Below, piece after piece: positions 17,464 through 25,983 of a DNA stretch of 64,000 nucleotides. Positions within the stretch are counted from its first letter, which is position 1. Every line of letters starts with the position of its first letter. Origin of the DNA: JAMLHH01 sp035515235. Lineage in GTDB: Bacteria > Bacteroidota > Bacteroidia > Chitinophagales > JADIYW01. The notes under the pieces were generated by a model. The model was not told the origin of the DNA. It worked only from the letters and a program-made list of their open reading frames with translations, and ran no database searches. The stretch is taken from assembly GCA_035515235.1 (NCBI GenBank), contig DATJBS010000069.1, forward strand, positions 10,728 through 74,727, given 5' to 3'. The position numbers and the translations under genes are program-made.

Positions 17464-18174
17464 ATGAAATGGTATCCATTTTGGAAAGCATGGTATTTCT
17501 CTAGAGAACAAAGGCTTGGTTTAGGCCTATTGGTAGTTTTGATTCTAACAATCACTATTATCAAAAATCCTATTCTCAATTATTTAAGTAAGAAAAACGA
17601 GAAGGAAATTGCGGCTCAGAGTGAGCAACATTGGACAGCATTAAAAGCACAAATTGATAGCTCAAAAGCACTTGCTAAAACAGAACGAGATGCTAAACAA
17701 CAGAAAAAGTATCCTAAGAATAATGTGGTTTATAAAGATTCTAAACCTACCTTCAACAAAATAGATTATTCAAATATCACAATAGATATTAATCAAGCTG
17801 AAGCAAATGATTTTGCAAAGTTAAAAGGAATAGGACCAGTACTTTCAGAACGCATTTTAAAATATCGTTCTAAATTAGGCGGGTTCTCCAAAGCTGAACA
17901 AGTCAAAGAAGTCTATGGAATTTCAGATTCTTTATATCTTTCTATCAAGAAAAATTTAAAAGTAAATCCATCTAAAATTCAAAAATTAGATATCAATAAT
18001 GAAAACTTTGAAAATCTTAAAAGTCATCCATACATTTCCGAAAAGTTGGCAAATCAGATGATTAACTACCGAGAAAAGATAAAACCATTTGAATCTGTAG
18101 AAGAAATGAAAAAATTATATGTTATGACCGATAGCATATACAATAAATTATATCCTTACCTAACAATTTATTAA
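17464..18174 (+). CDS. Membrane-anchored helix-hairpin-helix protein (ComEA-like repeats)
   Basis: A 236-residue protein with one transmembrane helix near the N-terminus (about residues 18-38), a Lys/Gln-rich linker and two ComEA-type helix-hairpin-helix units. The first, about residues 100-165, has INQAEANDFAKLKGIGPVLSERI; in short form its core is LKGIGPVLSERI. The second, about 172-236, is a degenerate copy. HhH units of this type bind DNA non-specifically and ComEA serves in DNA uptake, but no other competence gene is nearby, so a role in transformation is only possible. Confidence 0.8.
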   Translation: MKWYPFWKAWYFSREQRLGLGLLVVLILTITIIKNPILNYLSKKNEKEIAAQSEQHWTALKAQIDSSKALAKTERDAKQQKKYPKNNVVYKDSKPTFNKIDYSNITIDINQAEANDFAKLKGIGPVLSERILKYRSKLGGFSKAEQVKEVYGISDSLYLSIKKNLKVNPSKIQKLDINNENFENLKSHPYISEKLANQMINYREKIKPFESVEEMKKLYVMTDSIYNKLYPYLTIY

Positions 18175-18198
18175 ATTCGCACCGCAAAACACTTCATA

Positions 18199-19338
18199 AT
18201 GAATTTCGAATATACCGATAACCAAAAAATGATTGCCCAAACCGTAAGAGACTTTGCTGAAAAGAATATCAGACCTTACGTGATGGAGTGGGATGAATCC
18301 CAACATTTCCCTGTAGAGACACTAAAAGCTTTAGGCGAATTAGGTTTGATGGGAATATTAATCCCAGAAGAATATGGAGGGGCAGGTTTAGGATATTTCG
18401 AATATATCACCGCTCTTATAGAAATAGGAAGAGTAGACAGCGCATTGACTTTATCAGTTGCTGCTCATAATTCACTTTGTACTAATCATATTTATAAATT
18501 CGGTAACGAAGAGCAAAAACAAAGATGGCTACCAAAATTAGCTACAGCAGAATGGATAGGAGCTTGGGGCTTGACAGAGCCTAATACCGGTTCAGATGCA
18601 GGTAGGATGAAATGTGTGGCCAAGCAAGATGGAGACCATTGGGTCATTAATGGCACTAAAAACTTCATTACGCACGGTATTTCAGGCGACGTAGCAGTAG
18701 TGATTGTTCGTACAGGCGAGCTGTTAGATAGTCACGGAATGACCGCTTTCGTAGTAGAAAGAGGAACTCCAGGATTCTCAGGAGGCAAGAAAGAAAACAA
18801 ACTCGGCATGCGTTGTTCAGAAACAGCAGAAATGATTTTTGACAATTGTAGAGTGCCAGCAGAAAATATGTTAGGGAATGTTGGAGATGGCTTTATTCAA
18901 GCGATGAAAATCTTAGACGGCGGTAGAATTTCTATTGCAGCACTAAGCTTAAGCATTGCACAAGGCTCATTAGACGCATCCCTAGAATACTCTAAACAAA
19001 GAGAACAGTTCGGAAAACCAATCTCTGAATTTCAAGGAGTGTCCTTCAAGTTGGCAGATATGGCTACAGAATTAGAAGCCGCTAAATTATTGACTTTCCA
19101 AGCAGCAGATTTGTTGATGAGAGGTGAAGTTTGCACTAAAGAATCAGCATTTGCTAAATATTATGCTTCAGAAGTTTGCGTGAGAGCAGCTAATGATGCA
19201 GTTCAGATTTTCGGGGGATACGGATATATCAAAGAATTCCCTGTAGAGAAATTCTATAGAGATTCTAAACTTTGTACTATCGGAGAAGGAACATCAGAAA
19301 TACAAAAAATGGTGATAGCCAGACAGATTTTGAAATAA
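18199..19338 (+). CDS. Acyl-CoA dehydrogenase
   Basis: A 379-residue flavoenzyme of full family length. Motifs are WGLTEPNTGSDA (about residues 133-144, FAD and substrate), FITHGISGDV, the arginine-rich REQFGKPISEFQ (about 271-282) and GEGTSEIQKMVIAR near the C-terminus, where Glu is the expected catalytic base of short-chain acyl-CoA dehydrogenases. It oxidises acyl-CoA to enoyl-CoA in fatty-acid or branched-chain amino acid breakdown, passing electrons to ETF. Chain-length preference cannot be read here. It lies 24 bp after the HhH gene and a terminator follows. Confidence 0.93.
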   Translation: MNFEYTDNQKMIAQTVRDFAEKNIRPYVMEWDESQHFPVETLKALGELGLMGILIPEEYGGAGLGYFEYITALIEIGRVDSALTLSVAAHNSLCTNHIYKFGNEEQKQRWLPKLATAEWIGAWGLTEPNTGSDAGRMKCVAKQDGDHWVINGTKNFITHGISGDVAVVIVRTGELLDSHGMTAFVVERGTPGFSGGKKENKLGMRCSETAEMIFDNCRVPAENMLGNVGDGFIQAMKILDGGRISIAALSLSIAQGSLDASLEYSKQREQFGKPISEFQGVSFKLADMATELEAAKLLTFQAADLLMRGEVCTKESAFAKYYASEVCVRAANDAVQIFGGYGYIKEFPVEKFYRDSKLCTIGEGTSEIQKMVIARQILK

Positions 19339-19358
19339 TTAAAAACTATCAAAAAGAC

Positions 19359-19400
19359 ATATCCCTCCTTGAAGTCATTCAGCGAGGGATATTTTATTTT
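19359..19400 (+). terminator. Terminator after the acyl-CoA dehydrogenase gene
   Basis: ATATCCCTC (19359-19367) pairs with GAGGGATAT (19384-19392) and is followed by TTTATTTT. Confidence 0.8.
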
Positions 19401-19705
19401 GGGCACAACCCTTCGGGTCGGGTGTTCTTCCCGGCTTTCCTGCTTCGGGCAATGCCCTCATCAGGATGATCCTCCCTTCACCCCCTTGTGCAAAAAGCAG
19501 AGCGATATATATTAAGTCGCTTGAAGATATTCTTTGCTTTAAGAGTAGGAGCACTAATCAAACCTCGAAGAGCAAATATCCATTTTTTAATATTTTACAT
19601 AAATTTACAACTTTACCTTTTGTGCAAAAAGAAGAATTGACCGCTTTCATATAGAGCTCAGGTTAAAGATTCTTTCCTCAACTTTCGTTTTAATAAAATA
19701 ATTAG
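19401..19705. other. Noncoding gap before rpsU with a GC-rich dispersed-repeat remnant
   Basis: Bases 19401-19500 are much richer in G and C than the surroundings and contain an imperfect palindrome around aacccttcgggtcgggtgtt. The CGGGTCGGG core is, in reverse, like the CCCGACCCG motif seen at about 40070 and 60885. Short open frames crossing it have no recognisable protein features. The remainder is AT-rich and empty up to the rpsU promoter. Confidence 0.5.
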
Positions 19706-19713
19706 TATATTTG
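19706..19713 (+). promoter_or_regulatory. -7 promoter element TATATTTG of rpsU
   Basis: TATATTTG fits TAnnTTTG, 30 bases before the rpsU ATG. The leader is A-rich with no Shine-Dalgarno sequence. Confidence 0.55.
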
Positions 19714-19743
19714 CACTCCTTTTAAAAATAAAAAGTTTATAAT

Positions 19744-19935
19744 ATGCTCATCATAGACGCAAGAGAATCAGATTCATTAGACAAAGCACTCAGAGTGTAC
19801 AAAAAAAAGTTTGAAAAAGCTGGAGTAATGAAAGAACTACGTAGAAGACAAGCTTTTGCTAAACCATCTATCACTAACCGTACTCAGACATTGAAAGCAA
19901 TCTACCGCGATAAAGTCAGAAGATTAGAAGATTAG
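19744..19935 (+). CDS. rpsU: 30S ribosomal protein bS21
   Basis: A 63-residue basic protein with the bS21 features ESDSLDKALRVYKKKFEKAG and ELRRRQAFAKPS. In Bacteroidota, bS21 with bS18 and bS6 covers the anti-Shine-Dalgarno end of 16S rRNA, which fits the general lack of Shine-Dalgarno sequences in this window. It has its own TATATTTG promoter; no AGGAGG-like site precedes its ATG. Confidence 0.95.
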   Translation: MLIIDARESDSLDKALRVYKKKFEKAGVMKELRRRQAFAKPSITNRTQTLKAIYRDKVRRLED

Positions 19936-19993
19936 AATCTTTGATTCCTTAATTATAATTTCTATCTTGATACTTCCCTGTTGATGGATATAA

Positions 19994-20884
19994 ATGGTAA
20001 TAGAAGATTTTAAAGAATATTTAATATACGAGAAACGCTTCTCCAATCATACCGTAGAAGCCTACTTAAAAGACATAGCTCAATTCTCAAATTTTTTAAA
20101 TGATTTGGGGATTGAGCATATTTATTTGGTCCAAACCCAACACGTGAGATTGTGGGTGGTGGATATGGTAGAAAATCATCTCAAATCATCTTCTATTCAT
20201 AGAAAGCTCTCTTCTATCAATACCTTTTATAAATTCTCTTTGAGAAAAGGTAAAACCACCTTGAATCCTGCAAAAGGAATTCAGCTCCCAAAAATACCAC
20301 AACGACTTCCTAAGTACATAGAACAAGCTTCTGTTCAAAAACTTTTTGAAAATTTGGAAACAAATCAAGAGGATTTTGTGTCTTTTAGAGATAGAATAGT
20401 ATTCGAAATCTTATATGCTACAGGCATAAGGAGGCAAGAGCTCATTCTGCTCAAATGGAAAGATATTGATATGTCCTTGAATCAAATTAGAGTGCTAGGA
20501 AAAGGAGGAAAAGATCGATTCATTCCAATCAGTGAAGAATTCATAAAATTATTACAATCATATCTAAAAATCTGTAAAAAAGACTTTGACATTAGCGATG
20601 TGTTAGAAGGAAATGTGATATTGACAGTACGAGGAGAAAAAGCATATCCAGAATTAATTTATCGCATTGTTCATCAAAAATTGAAAGAGATTGAAATCAA
20701 AACACAAAAGAGCCCACATGTATTAAGACATACATTCGCTACGCATTTATCTAATAAAGGCGCTCCGCTCAATGATATTAAGGCATTACTTGGACATGCT
20801 TCTTTGGCATCTACACAAGTATATACTCACAACTCTATTGAGCAACTAAAAGAAATATTTAAACATTCACACCCAAAAGCTTAA
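19994..20884 (+). CDS. xerC: Tyrosine recombinase XerC/XerD-type
   Basis: A 296-residue site-specific recombinase with the N-terminal SAM-like core-binding domain (about 1-85) and a catalytic domain containing Arg in ATGIRRQEL, Lys in LGKGGKDRF, HVLRHTFATHL, GHASLASTQVYTH with the tyrosine nucleophile. It resolves chromosome dimers at dif. Length, lack of extra domains and position in the ribosomal-gene block argue for the housekeeping enzyme rather than a mobile-element integrase. XerC versus XerD cannot be decided with certainty. Confidence 0.88.
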   Translation: MVIEDFKEYLIYEKRFSNHTVEAYLKDIAQFSNFLNDLGIEHIYLVQTQHVRLWVVDMVENHLKSSSIHRKLSSINTFYKFSLRKGKTTLNPAKGIQLPKIPQRLPKYIEQASVQKLFENLETNQEDFVSFRDRIVFEILYATGIRRQELILLKWKDIDMSLNQIRVLGKGGKDRFIPISEEFIKLLQSYLKICKKDFDISDVLEGNVILTVRGEKAYPELIYRIVHQKLKEIEIKTQKSPHVLRHTFATHLSNKGAPLNDIKALLGHASLASTQVYTHNSIEQLKEIFKHSHPKA

Positions 20885-20888
20885 GACT

Positions 20889-21182
20889 ATGAAAGTTCAA
20901 ATTCAAACAGTACATTTTACTGCAGATCAAAAATTATTAAGTTTCATCGAAAAAAAAATCAACAAGTTACCATTGCTTTATGATAAAATAATTGATTCAA
21001 GCGTAGTGTTGAGTATGGAAAATTTGAATACTCAAGTCAAAGATAAAGTCGTAGTTATCAAAACAAACATCCCTGGAAATACCTTAGTAGCAAAGGAAAA
21101 AGCCAAGGCTTTTGAAGAGTCTGTAGATCTTGCAATTGACTCACTTAGAAGACAACTTGAAAAGATCAAAAATAAAAATTAA
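20889..21182 (+). CDS. hpf: Ribosome hibernation-promoting factor (short HPF/RaiA family)
   Basis: A 97-residue protein of the sigma-54 modulation/S30EA family: beta-alpha-beta start IQTVHFTADQKLLSFIEKKINKL read in parts as IQTVHFTADQ and LLSFIEKKI, and ending with the helix SVDLAIDSLRRQLEKIKNK. It binds in the 30S decoding region and stabilises idle ribosomes. It lacks the C-terminal dimerisation domain of long HPF. Only 4 bp separate it from xerC, so they share a transcript. Confidence 0.88.
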   Translation: MKVQIQTVHFTADQKLLSFIEKKINKLPLLYDKIIDSSVVLSMENLNTQVKDKVVVIKTNIPGNTLVAKEKAKAFEESVDLAIDSLRRQLEKIKNKN

Positions 21183-21200
21183 TTTTTTCCCAAAATTTAC

Positions 21201-21230
21201 TTTGTATTGTAAAAATTAGTAGTAAATTTG
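21201..21230 (+). promoter_or_regulatory. Promoter of the tRNA-tuf-secE-nusG operon
   Basis: TTTG at 21201-21204 and TAAATTTG at 21223-21230, spaced 18 bases, match both halves (-33 and -7) of the Bacteroidota promoter. Transcription would begin near 21236, 60 bases before the first tRNA. This is the best promoter match in the window. Confidence 0.7.
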
Positions 21231-21294
21231 CGTCCTCAAAGTTTAACAGAGGATGTTAGATTTCGAAAGTTCTTGCATATAATGCAAAGTTGAG

Positions 21295-21367
21295 GCCAGC
21301 ATAGCTCAGTTGGTAGAGCTACTGATTTGTAATCAGTAGGTCGGCGGTTCGAGTCCGTCTGCTGGCT
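21295..21367 (+). tRNA. tRNA-Thr (anticodon TGT)
   Basis: A 73-nt cloverleaf: acceptor GCCAGCA pairs with TGCTGGC, anticodon stem ACTGA/TCAGT with loop TTTGTAA, and T arm with GGTTCGAGTCC. CCA is not encoded. Confidence 0.96.
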
Positions 21368-21384
21368 CAATTTAAAGTGGTAAT

Positions 21385-21470
21385 GGGGAGATACTCAAGT
21401 GGCTAACGAGGACAGACTGTAAATCTGTTGGTTTACACCTTCACAGGTTCGAATCCTGTTCTCCCCACCA
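21385..21470 (+). tRNA. tRNA-Tyr (anticodon GTA)
   Basis: An 86-nt class II tRNA with a long variable arm: acceptor GGGGAGA pairs with TCTCCCC, anticodon stem CAGA/TCTG with loop CTGTAAA. The 3' ACCA is encoded. Confidence 0.96.
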
Positions 21471-21489
21471 TTTTATTAAAGGAAAAATT

Positions 21490-21562
21490 GCGGATGTAGC
21501 TCAGTTGGTAGAGCATCAGCCTTCCAAGCTGAGGGTCGCGGGTTCGAGTCTCGTCATCCGCT
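21490..21562 (+). tRNA. tRNA-Gly (anticodon TCC)
   Basis: A 73-nt cloverleaf: acceptor GCGGATG pairs with CATCCGC, anticodon stem TCAGC/GCTGA with loop CTTCCAA. CCA is not encoded. Confidence 0.96.
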
Positions 21563-21573
21563 CAAAAAACTAA

Positions 21574-21645
<72 letters not shown>

Positions 21646-21697
21646 CTGTCAGAAAGAAATTGAATTAAATTCCTAACTATATTTAAACCATTTTGTC

Positions 21698-22885
21698 ATG
21701 GCTAAAGAAAAATTTATTAAAGATAAGCCGCACGTAAATATCGGTACTATTGGTCACGTTGACCACGGTAAAACTACTTTAACTGCTGCAATTACTTACA
21801 CTCTTTCTAAAAGAGGATTGGCTGATAAAAAAGATTACGATTCTATCGATGCTGCTCCAGAAGAAAAAGAAAGAGGTATTACAATTAATACTTCACACGT
21901 TGAGTACCAAACAGACTCACGTCACTATGCACACGTTGACTGTCCAGGTCACGCTGACTATGTAAAAAACATGGTAACAGGTGCTGCTCAGATGGACGGT
22001 GCTATTATAGTAGTAGCTTCTACTGATGGACCAATGCCACAAACTCGTGAGCACATCTTATTAGCTCGTCAGGTAGGTGTTCCTAAGTTAGTTGTTTTCA
22101 TGAACAAAGTTGATTTAGTGGATGACCCTGAGTTATTAGAACTAGTAGAAATGGAAATCAGAGAATTGTTAAGCTTCTACGGTTATGATGGTGACAACAC
22201 TCCAGTAATCCAAGGTTCTGCACTTTCTGCATTAAACGACGAAGATTCAGGTGTTGAAGCAATCACTAACTTAATGAATGCTGTTGACGAATGGATTCCA
22301 GTTCCACCAAGAGCAATCGACAAACCATTCTTGATGCCAGTAGAGGACGTATTCTCTATCACAGGACGTGGTACTGTTGCTACAGGTAGAATCGAAAGAG
22401 GTATTATCCATACAGGTGATCCAGTAGAAATCGTTGGTCTTCAAGAAAAACCAACAACTTCAACTGTAACAGGTGTAGAGATGTTCCGTAAGATTTTGGA
22501 TATCGGTGAAGCAGGTGATAACGTAGGTATCTTATTACGTGGTATCGACAAAGAAAGCATCAAACGTGGTCAAGTAATCTGCAAACCAGGTTCAATCACT
22601 CCTCATACTGAATTCCAATGTGAAGTTTACGTTCTTTCAAAAGAAGAAGGTGGCCGTCACACTCCATTCTTTAACAAATATCGTCCACAGTTCTATTTAA
22701 GAACAACTGACGTTACTGGTGAGATTACTATGCCAGAAGGAGTTGAGATGATTATGCCAGGTGATAACGTAAGATTGACTGTTAAGTTGATCTACCCAGT
22801 TGCTCTTGAGAAAGGTCTTAAGTTTGCTATCCGTGAGGGTGGTAGAACAGTAGGTGCTGGTCAGGTTACTGAAATCATTAAATAA
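21698..22885 (+). CDS. tuf: Elongation factor Tu
   Basis: A 395-residue translational GTPase that brings aminoacyl-tRNA to the ribosome. The G motifs are all present: GHVDHGKTTL (G1), the RGITINTSHVEY switch I, DCPGHADY (G3) and NKVD (G4). Domains II and III are complete, ending VGAGQVTEIIK. Codon use is strongly biased compared with neighbours, as expected for a highly expressed gene. It is co-transcribed with four upstream tRNAs and a downstream tRNA-Trp. Confidence 0.98.
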   Translation: MAKEKFIKDKPHVNIGTIGHVDHGKTTLTAAITYTLSKRGLADKKDYDSIDAAPEEKERGITINTSHVEYQTDSRHYAHVDCPGHADYVKNMVTGAAQMDGAIIVVASTDGPMPQTREHILLARQVGVPKLVVFMNKVDLVDDPELLELVEMEIRELLSFYGYDGDNTPVIQGSALSALNDEDSGVEAITNLMNAVDEWIPVPPRAIDKPFLMPVEDVFSITGRGTVATGRIERGIIHTGDPVEIVGLQEKPTTSTVTGVEMFRKILDIGEAGDNVGILLRGIDKESIKRGQVICKPGSITPHTEFQCEVYVLSKEEGGRHTPFFNKYRPQFYLRTTDVTGEITMPEGVEMIMPGDNVRLTVKLIYPVALEKGLKFAIREGGRTVGAGQVTEIIK

Positions 22886-22899
22886 TAATTGAATAAATC

Positions 22900-22948
22900 A
22901 GTAATGGCTAGTGGACTATTGTGCCATTAGCCATTACTATTCTTATTT
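22900..22948 (+). terminator. Stem-loop after tuf (weak or partial terminator)
   Basis: AGTAATGGCTA (22900-22910) pairs perfectly with TAGCCATTACT (22928-22938) across a 17-base loop, followed by attcttattt. The tail is only moderately T-rich, so partial termination or RNA processing before the tRNA are both possible. Confidence 0.55.
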
Positions 22949-23019
22949 ACGGGCATAGTTCAATGGTAGAATAGAGGTCTCCAAAACCTTTGATCAGGGT
23001 TCGAATCCTTGTGCCCGTG
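22949..23019 (+). tRNA. tRNA-Trp (anticodon CCA)
   Basis: A 71-nt cloverleaf: acceptor ACGGGCA pairs with TGCCCGT, anticodon stem GAGGT/ACCTT (one G-T pair) with loop CTCCAAA. It lies 17 bp upstream of secE, the usual place in many bacteria. Confidence 0.95.
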
Positions 23020-23036
23020 CATAGAAAACTTTGAAG

Positions 23037-23234
23037 ATGAATAATATATTAGGATATTTCAGAGAGTCATATGATGAGTTGGTTCATAGAGTAACATGGC
23101 CGACAATGAAAGAGCTACAAAAAAGTGCGGTAATAGTTGCTATAGCTTCTATCATCATTGCGTTGATAATTGGATTAATGGATATGTCTGGAAATATTCT
23201 TTTCAATGATTTCATTTATAAGCTCATAAACTAA
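23037..23234 (+). CDS. secE: Preprotein translocase subunit SecE
   Basis: A 65-residue single-span inner-membrane protein: amphipathic segment ending VHRVTWPTMKEL (the SecE signature) and one transmembrane helix at about residues 28-48. It clamps SecY in the translocon. The ATG at 23037 is preferred to a TTG two codons upstream. It begins the classic secE-nusG-rplK order. Confidence 0.93.
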   Translation: MNNILGYFRESYDELVHRVTWPTMKELQKSAVIVAIASIIIALIIGLMDMSGNILFNDFIYKLIN

Positions 23235-23245
23235 TAGGACATCTC

Positions 23246-23794
23246 ATGGCTGAAGAAAAAAAATGGTACGTCCTTAGGGTGATCAGTGGTAAGGAAAAGA
23301 AACTGAAAGATCAAATTGAAGTGGAGATATCTCGTTCAAATTGGTCTGAAGCTATTACACAAATTCTTGTTCCTACTGAAAAAGTATACAAATTAAAAAA
23401 TGGAAAAAAGGTAATTACAGAAAAGAACCTTTATCCTGGATATATCTTAATAGAAGCGGATCCCAAAAAATTAAGTGGTGATATCGTTTCTACGATTAAT
23501 TCAACAACTGGTGTTATCCATTTCTTAGGAAAGGATAATCCTTTTCCACTCCCAAAATCTGAGGTGAATAGGATTTTAGGTAAAGTGGATGAAATGACTG
23601 AAACCGGTGATTCAGCTTCCGAACCATTCTTAGTAGGGGAATCAGTCAAAATTATTGATGGTCCTTTTAATGACTTCTTAGGTTCAGTAGAAGAAGTATT
23701 CGAAGACAAAAAGAAATTAAGAGTGACTGTAAAAATATTTGGCAGGAAAACACCTGTCGAATTGAATTTTATGCAAGTCGAAAAACAACTATAA
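23246..23794 (+). CDS. nusG: Transcription termination/antitermination factor NusG
   Basis: A 182-residue protein with the NGN domain (KWYVLRVISGKEKK at the start, YPGYILIEA at about residues 63-71) and a C-terminal KOW domain (VKIIDGPFNDFLGSVEEV, about 130-147). It binds RNA polymerase and links it to the ribosome or Rho. It lies 11 bp after secE and 3 bp before rplK. Confidence 0.96.
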   Translation: MAEEKKWYVLRVISGKEKKLKDQIEVEISRSNWSEAITQILVPTEKVYKLKNGKKVITEKNLYPGYILIEADPKKLSGDIVSTINSTTGVIHFLGKDNPFPLPKSEVNRILGKVDEMTETGDSASEPFLVGESVKIIDGPFNDFLGSVEEVFEDKKKLRVTVKIFGRKTPVELNFMQVEKQL

Positions 23795-23797
23795 GCG

Positions 23798-24241
23798 ATG
23801 GCTAAAGAAATCGAAACGTTTATCAAACTTCAAGTGAAGGGTGGTCAAGCTAACCCTGCACCCCCAATCGGTCCTGCATTGGGTTCTAAAGGTGTTAACA
23901 TTATGGAGTTCTGCAAACAATTCAATGCAGCAACTCAGGATAAAATGGGTAAAATTTGCCCAGTGGTTATCACAGTTTACAAAGATAAGTCTTTCACATT
24001 TATCGTGAAAACTCCTCCAGCAACAGCGTTGTTGAAAGAATTTTCAAATGTAAAAACTGGATCAGACCAATCAAACAGAAACAAAGTCGGTTCTGTTACT
24101 TGGGATCAAGTAAAAGAAGTTGCAGAAGTGAAAATGCCAGATTTAAACTGCTTTACAATTGAAGCAGCTATGAAAATGGTAGCAGGCTCTGCAAGAAGCA
24201 TAGGAATTACTGTTACGGGTAATGCTCCTTGGCAAGACTAA
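23798..24241 (+). CDS. rplK: 50S ribosomal protein uL11
   Basis: A 147-residue protein of normal length with KLQVKGGQANPAPPIGPALG near the N-terminus and the RNA-binding C-terminal domain ending SARSIGITV. It forms part of the GTPase-associated centre. It is 3 bp after nusG. Confidence 0.98.
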   Translation: MAKEIETFIKLQVKGGQANPAPPIGPALGSKGVNIMEFCKQFNAATQDKMGKICPVVITVYKDKSFTFIVKTPPATALLKEFSNVKTGSDQSNRNKVGSVTWDQVKEVAEVKMPDLNCFTIEAAMKMVAGSARSIGITVTGNAPWQD

Positions 24242-24267
24242 TTATTAATTATTAAATTTTTTTAGAG

Positions 24268-24963
24268 GTGAAAGTAGCAAAAAGAAGAAGTGCTGTTGAG
24301 TCTAAAATTGAGAAAGGGAAACTTTACTCACTAGAACAAGCAGCTCAGTTGGTTAAAGAAATCAACACTACTAAATTCAACTCATCTGTTGACTTACACG
24401 TAAGACTCGGAGTTGACCCTCGTAAACCTGATCAAGCCTTAAGAGGTACAGTTAGTTTGCCACATGGTACTGGTAAATCAAAAACTGTCCTTGTACTTTG
24501 CCCTGCTGATAAAGAAGCAGAAGCAAAAGCAGCTGGAGCAGACTACGTTGGTTTAGAAGAGTATATCGATAAAATCAATAGTGGTTGGACAGATATTGAT
24601 GTCATTATCGCTACACCAAGCGTAATGCCAAAAATTGGTAGATTAGGTCGTGTATTAGGTCCTCGTAACTTAATGCCAAACCCAAAATCAGGAACAGTAA
24701 CCGATAACGTTGGTGACGCTGTAACTGAAGTAAAAAAAGGTAAAATTTCTTTCAAAATTGACAAGTTCGGTATTATACATGCTTCCATCGGACGAGTTGA
24801 GTTTACACCTGAGCAACTTCAGGATAACGCAACAGAAGTTTTATCTACTTTGTCTCGTATGAAACCATCTGCAGCAAAGGGCATTTACTTCAAAAGTGTT
24901 TATTTAGCAACGACTATGAGTCCATCAATCCAATTAGATATCAAAACAGTATCTGGCTTGTAA
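24268..24963 (+). CDS. rplA: 50S ribosomal protein uL1
   Basis: A 231-residue L1-stalk protein, with motifs VDLHVRLGVDPRKPDQ and GPRNLMPNPKSGTV. It binds 23S rRNA and helps release E-site tRNA. The start is GTG at 24268, preceded by tttttagag; the first residues VAKRRSAVESKI fit homologues. L1 often represses its own operon, but no L1-binding structure was recognised here. Confidence 0.97.
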   Translation: MKVAKRRSAVESKIEKGKLYSLEQAAQLVKEINTTKFNSSVDLHVRLGVDPRKPDQALRGTVSLPHGTGKSKTVLVLCPADKEAEAKAAGADYVGLEEYIDKINSGWTDIDVIIATPSVMPKIGRLGRVLGPRNLMPNPKSGTVTDNVGDAVTEVKKGKISFKIDKFGIIHASIGRVEFTPEQLQDNATEVLSTLSRMKPSAAKGIYFKSVYLATTMSPSIQLDIKTVSGL

Positions 24964-24987
24964 TTCTAGTACAATTAAAAATCAAAG

Positions 24988-25509
24988 ATGAAAAAAGCAG
25001 ATAAACAAAGTATATTAGAAGGTTTAGTAGAATCTTTCAATTCAGGAGATTTCTTCTACTTTACAGATACATCTGGTTTGACTGTTGAGCATGTTAATAA
25101 TCTACGTAGAGAGTGTTTTAAACAAGGAGTTAAAATCCAAGTTGCAAAAAACACATTGATTAAGAAAGCTCTTCAAGAAACTGGTAAGTATTCTGATCAA
25201 TTAGACGGAATCTTAGCGGGACCTACTGCAGTGATGTTTTCAGATACTGCAAACCTACCAGGTAAATTGATTACACAATTTCGTAAATCATATCCAAAAC
25301 CTCTTCTTAAAGGTGCTTACATAGATAGCGCAATTTTTGAAGGTGACGATCAATTGAAAACATTGGCGTCTCTTAAATCTAAAGAAGAATTGGTTGGTGA
25401 GATTATCGGCCTTCTACAATCACCAGCGAAAAACCTTATTTCCGCACTTCAATCAGGCGGCAATACAATAGCTGGATTGGTAAAAACATTAGAAGAAAGA
25501 GCGGCATAG
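24988..25509 (+). CDS. rplJ: 50S ribosomal protein uL10
   Basis: A 173-residue protein with the L10 RNA-binding domain (LRRECFKQGVKIQVAKNTLIKKAL in parts: VKIQVAKNTLIKKAL at about 49-63) and the C-terminal helix that carries L7/L12 dimers. It anchors the stalk. It begins 24 bp after rplA. Confidence 0.97.
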   Translation: MKKADKQSILEGLVESFNSGDFFYFTDTSGLTVEHVNNLRRECFKQGVKIQVAKNTLIKKALQETGKYSDQLDGILAGPTAVMFSDTANLPGKLITQFRKSYPKPLLKGAYIDSAIFEGDDQLKTLASLKSKEELVGEIIGLLQSPAKNLISALQSGGNTIAGLVKTLEERAA

Positions 25510-25575
25510 TCCAATTTACTTCCAAGCAATCATTATAAAAATAACAAATTCCTACAAAATTAAAAAAACGCTGAA

Positions 25576-25950
25576 ATGGCAGATTTAAAACAATTAGCAG
25601 AAACTCTAGTAAACCTTACTGTAAAAGAAGTAAATGAGCTTGCTACAATCTTAAAAGATGAATACGGTATCGAACCTGCTGCTGCTGCTGTAGCTGCTGC
25701 TGCTCCTGCAGAAGGAGGCGCTGCTGCTGCTGAAGAAAAATCATCATTTGATGTAATTCTTAAAGAAGCTGGTGCTCAAAAATTAGCAGTAGTTAAAGTT
25801 GTAAAAGAAATTACAGGTTTAGGACTTAAAGAAGCTAAAGACTTAGTGGACGGAGCTCCTAAAGCAGTAAAAGAAGGTACTTCTAAAGAAGATGCTGAAG
25901 CTATAAAAGCTAAATTAGAAGAAGCTGGTGCTTCTGTAGAATTGAAATAA
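25576..25950 (+). CDS. rplL: 50S ribosomal protein bL12 (L7/L12)
   Basis: A 124-residue stalk protein with an N-terminal dimerisation domain, an Ala/Gly-rich hinge (about residues 35-52) and the C-terminal domain with GLGLKEAKDLVDGAPK that binds translation factors. Normal length. It is followed by an intergenic stem-loop before rpoB. Confidence 0.98.
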   Translation: MADLKQLAETLVNLTVKEVNELATILKDEYGIEPAAAAVAAAAPAEGGAAAAEEKSSFDVILKEAGAQKLAVVKVVKEITGLGLKEAKDLVDGAPKAVKEGTSKEDAEAIKAKLEEAGASVELK

Positions 25951-25983
25951 TTCTATACCTTTTTTAAAGGTCTAACCTTATAA

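Noticed and set aside
19272..19654. Open frames of 62-65 codons after the acyl-CoA dehydrogenase
   Set aside because: One overlaps the end of the dehydrogenase in another frame and passes through its terminator; the other covers repeat DNA.
19994..20884. Tyrosine recombinase as a sign of a mobile element
   Set aside because: Length, motifs and position in the ribosomal block fit housekeeping XerC; no att repeats or cargo lie around it.
23431..23826. 131-codon open frame opposite nusG
   Set aside because: It is antisense to a highly conserved gene, crosses into rplK and shows no protein features.
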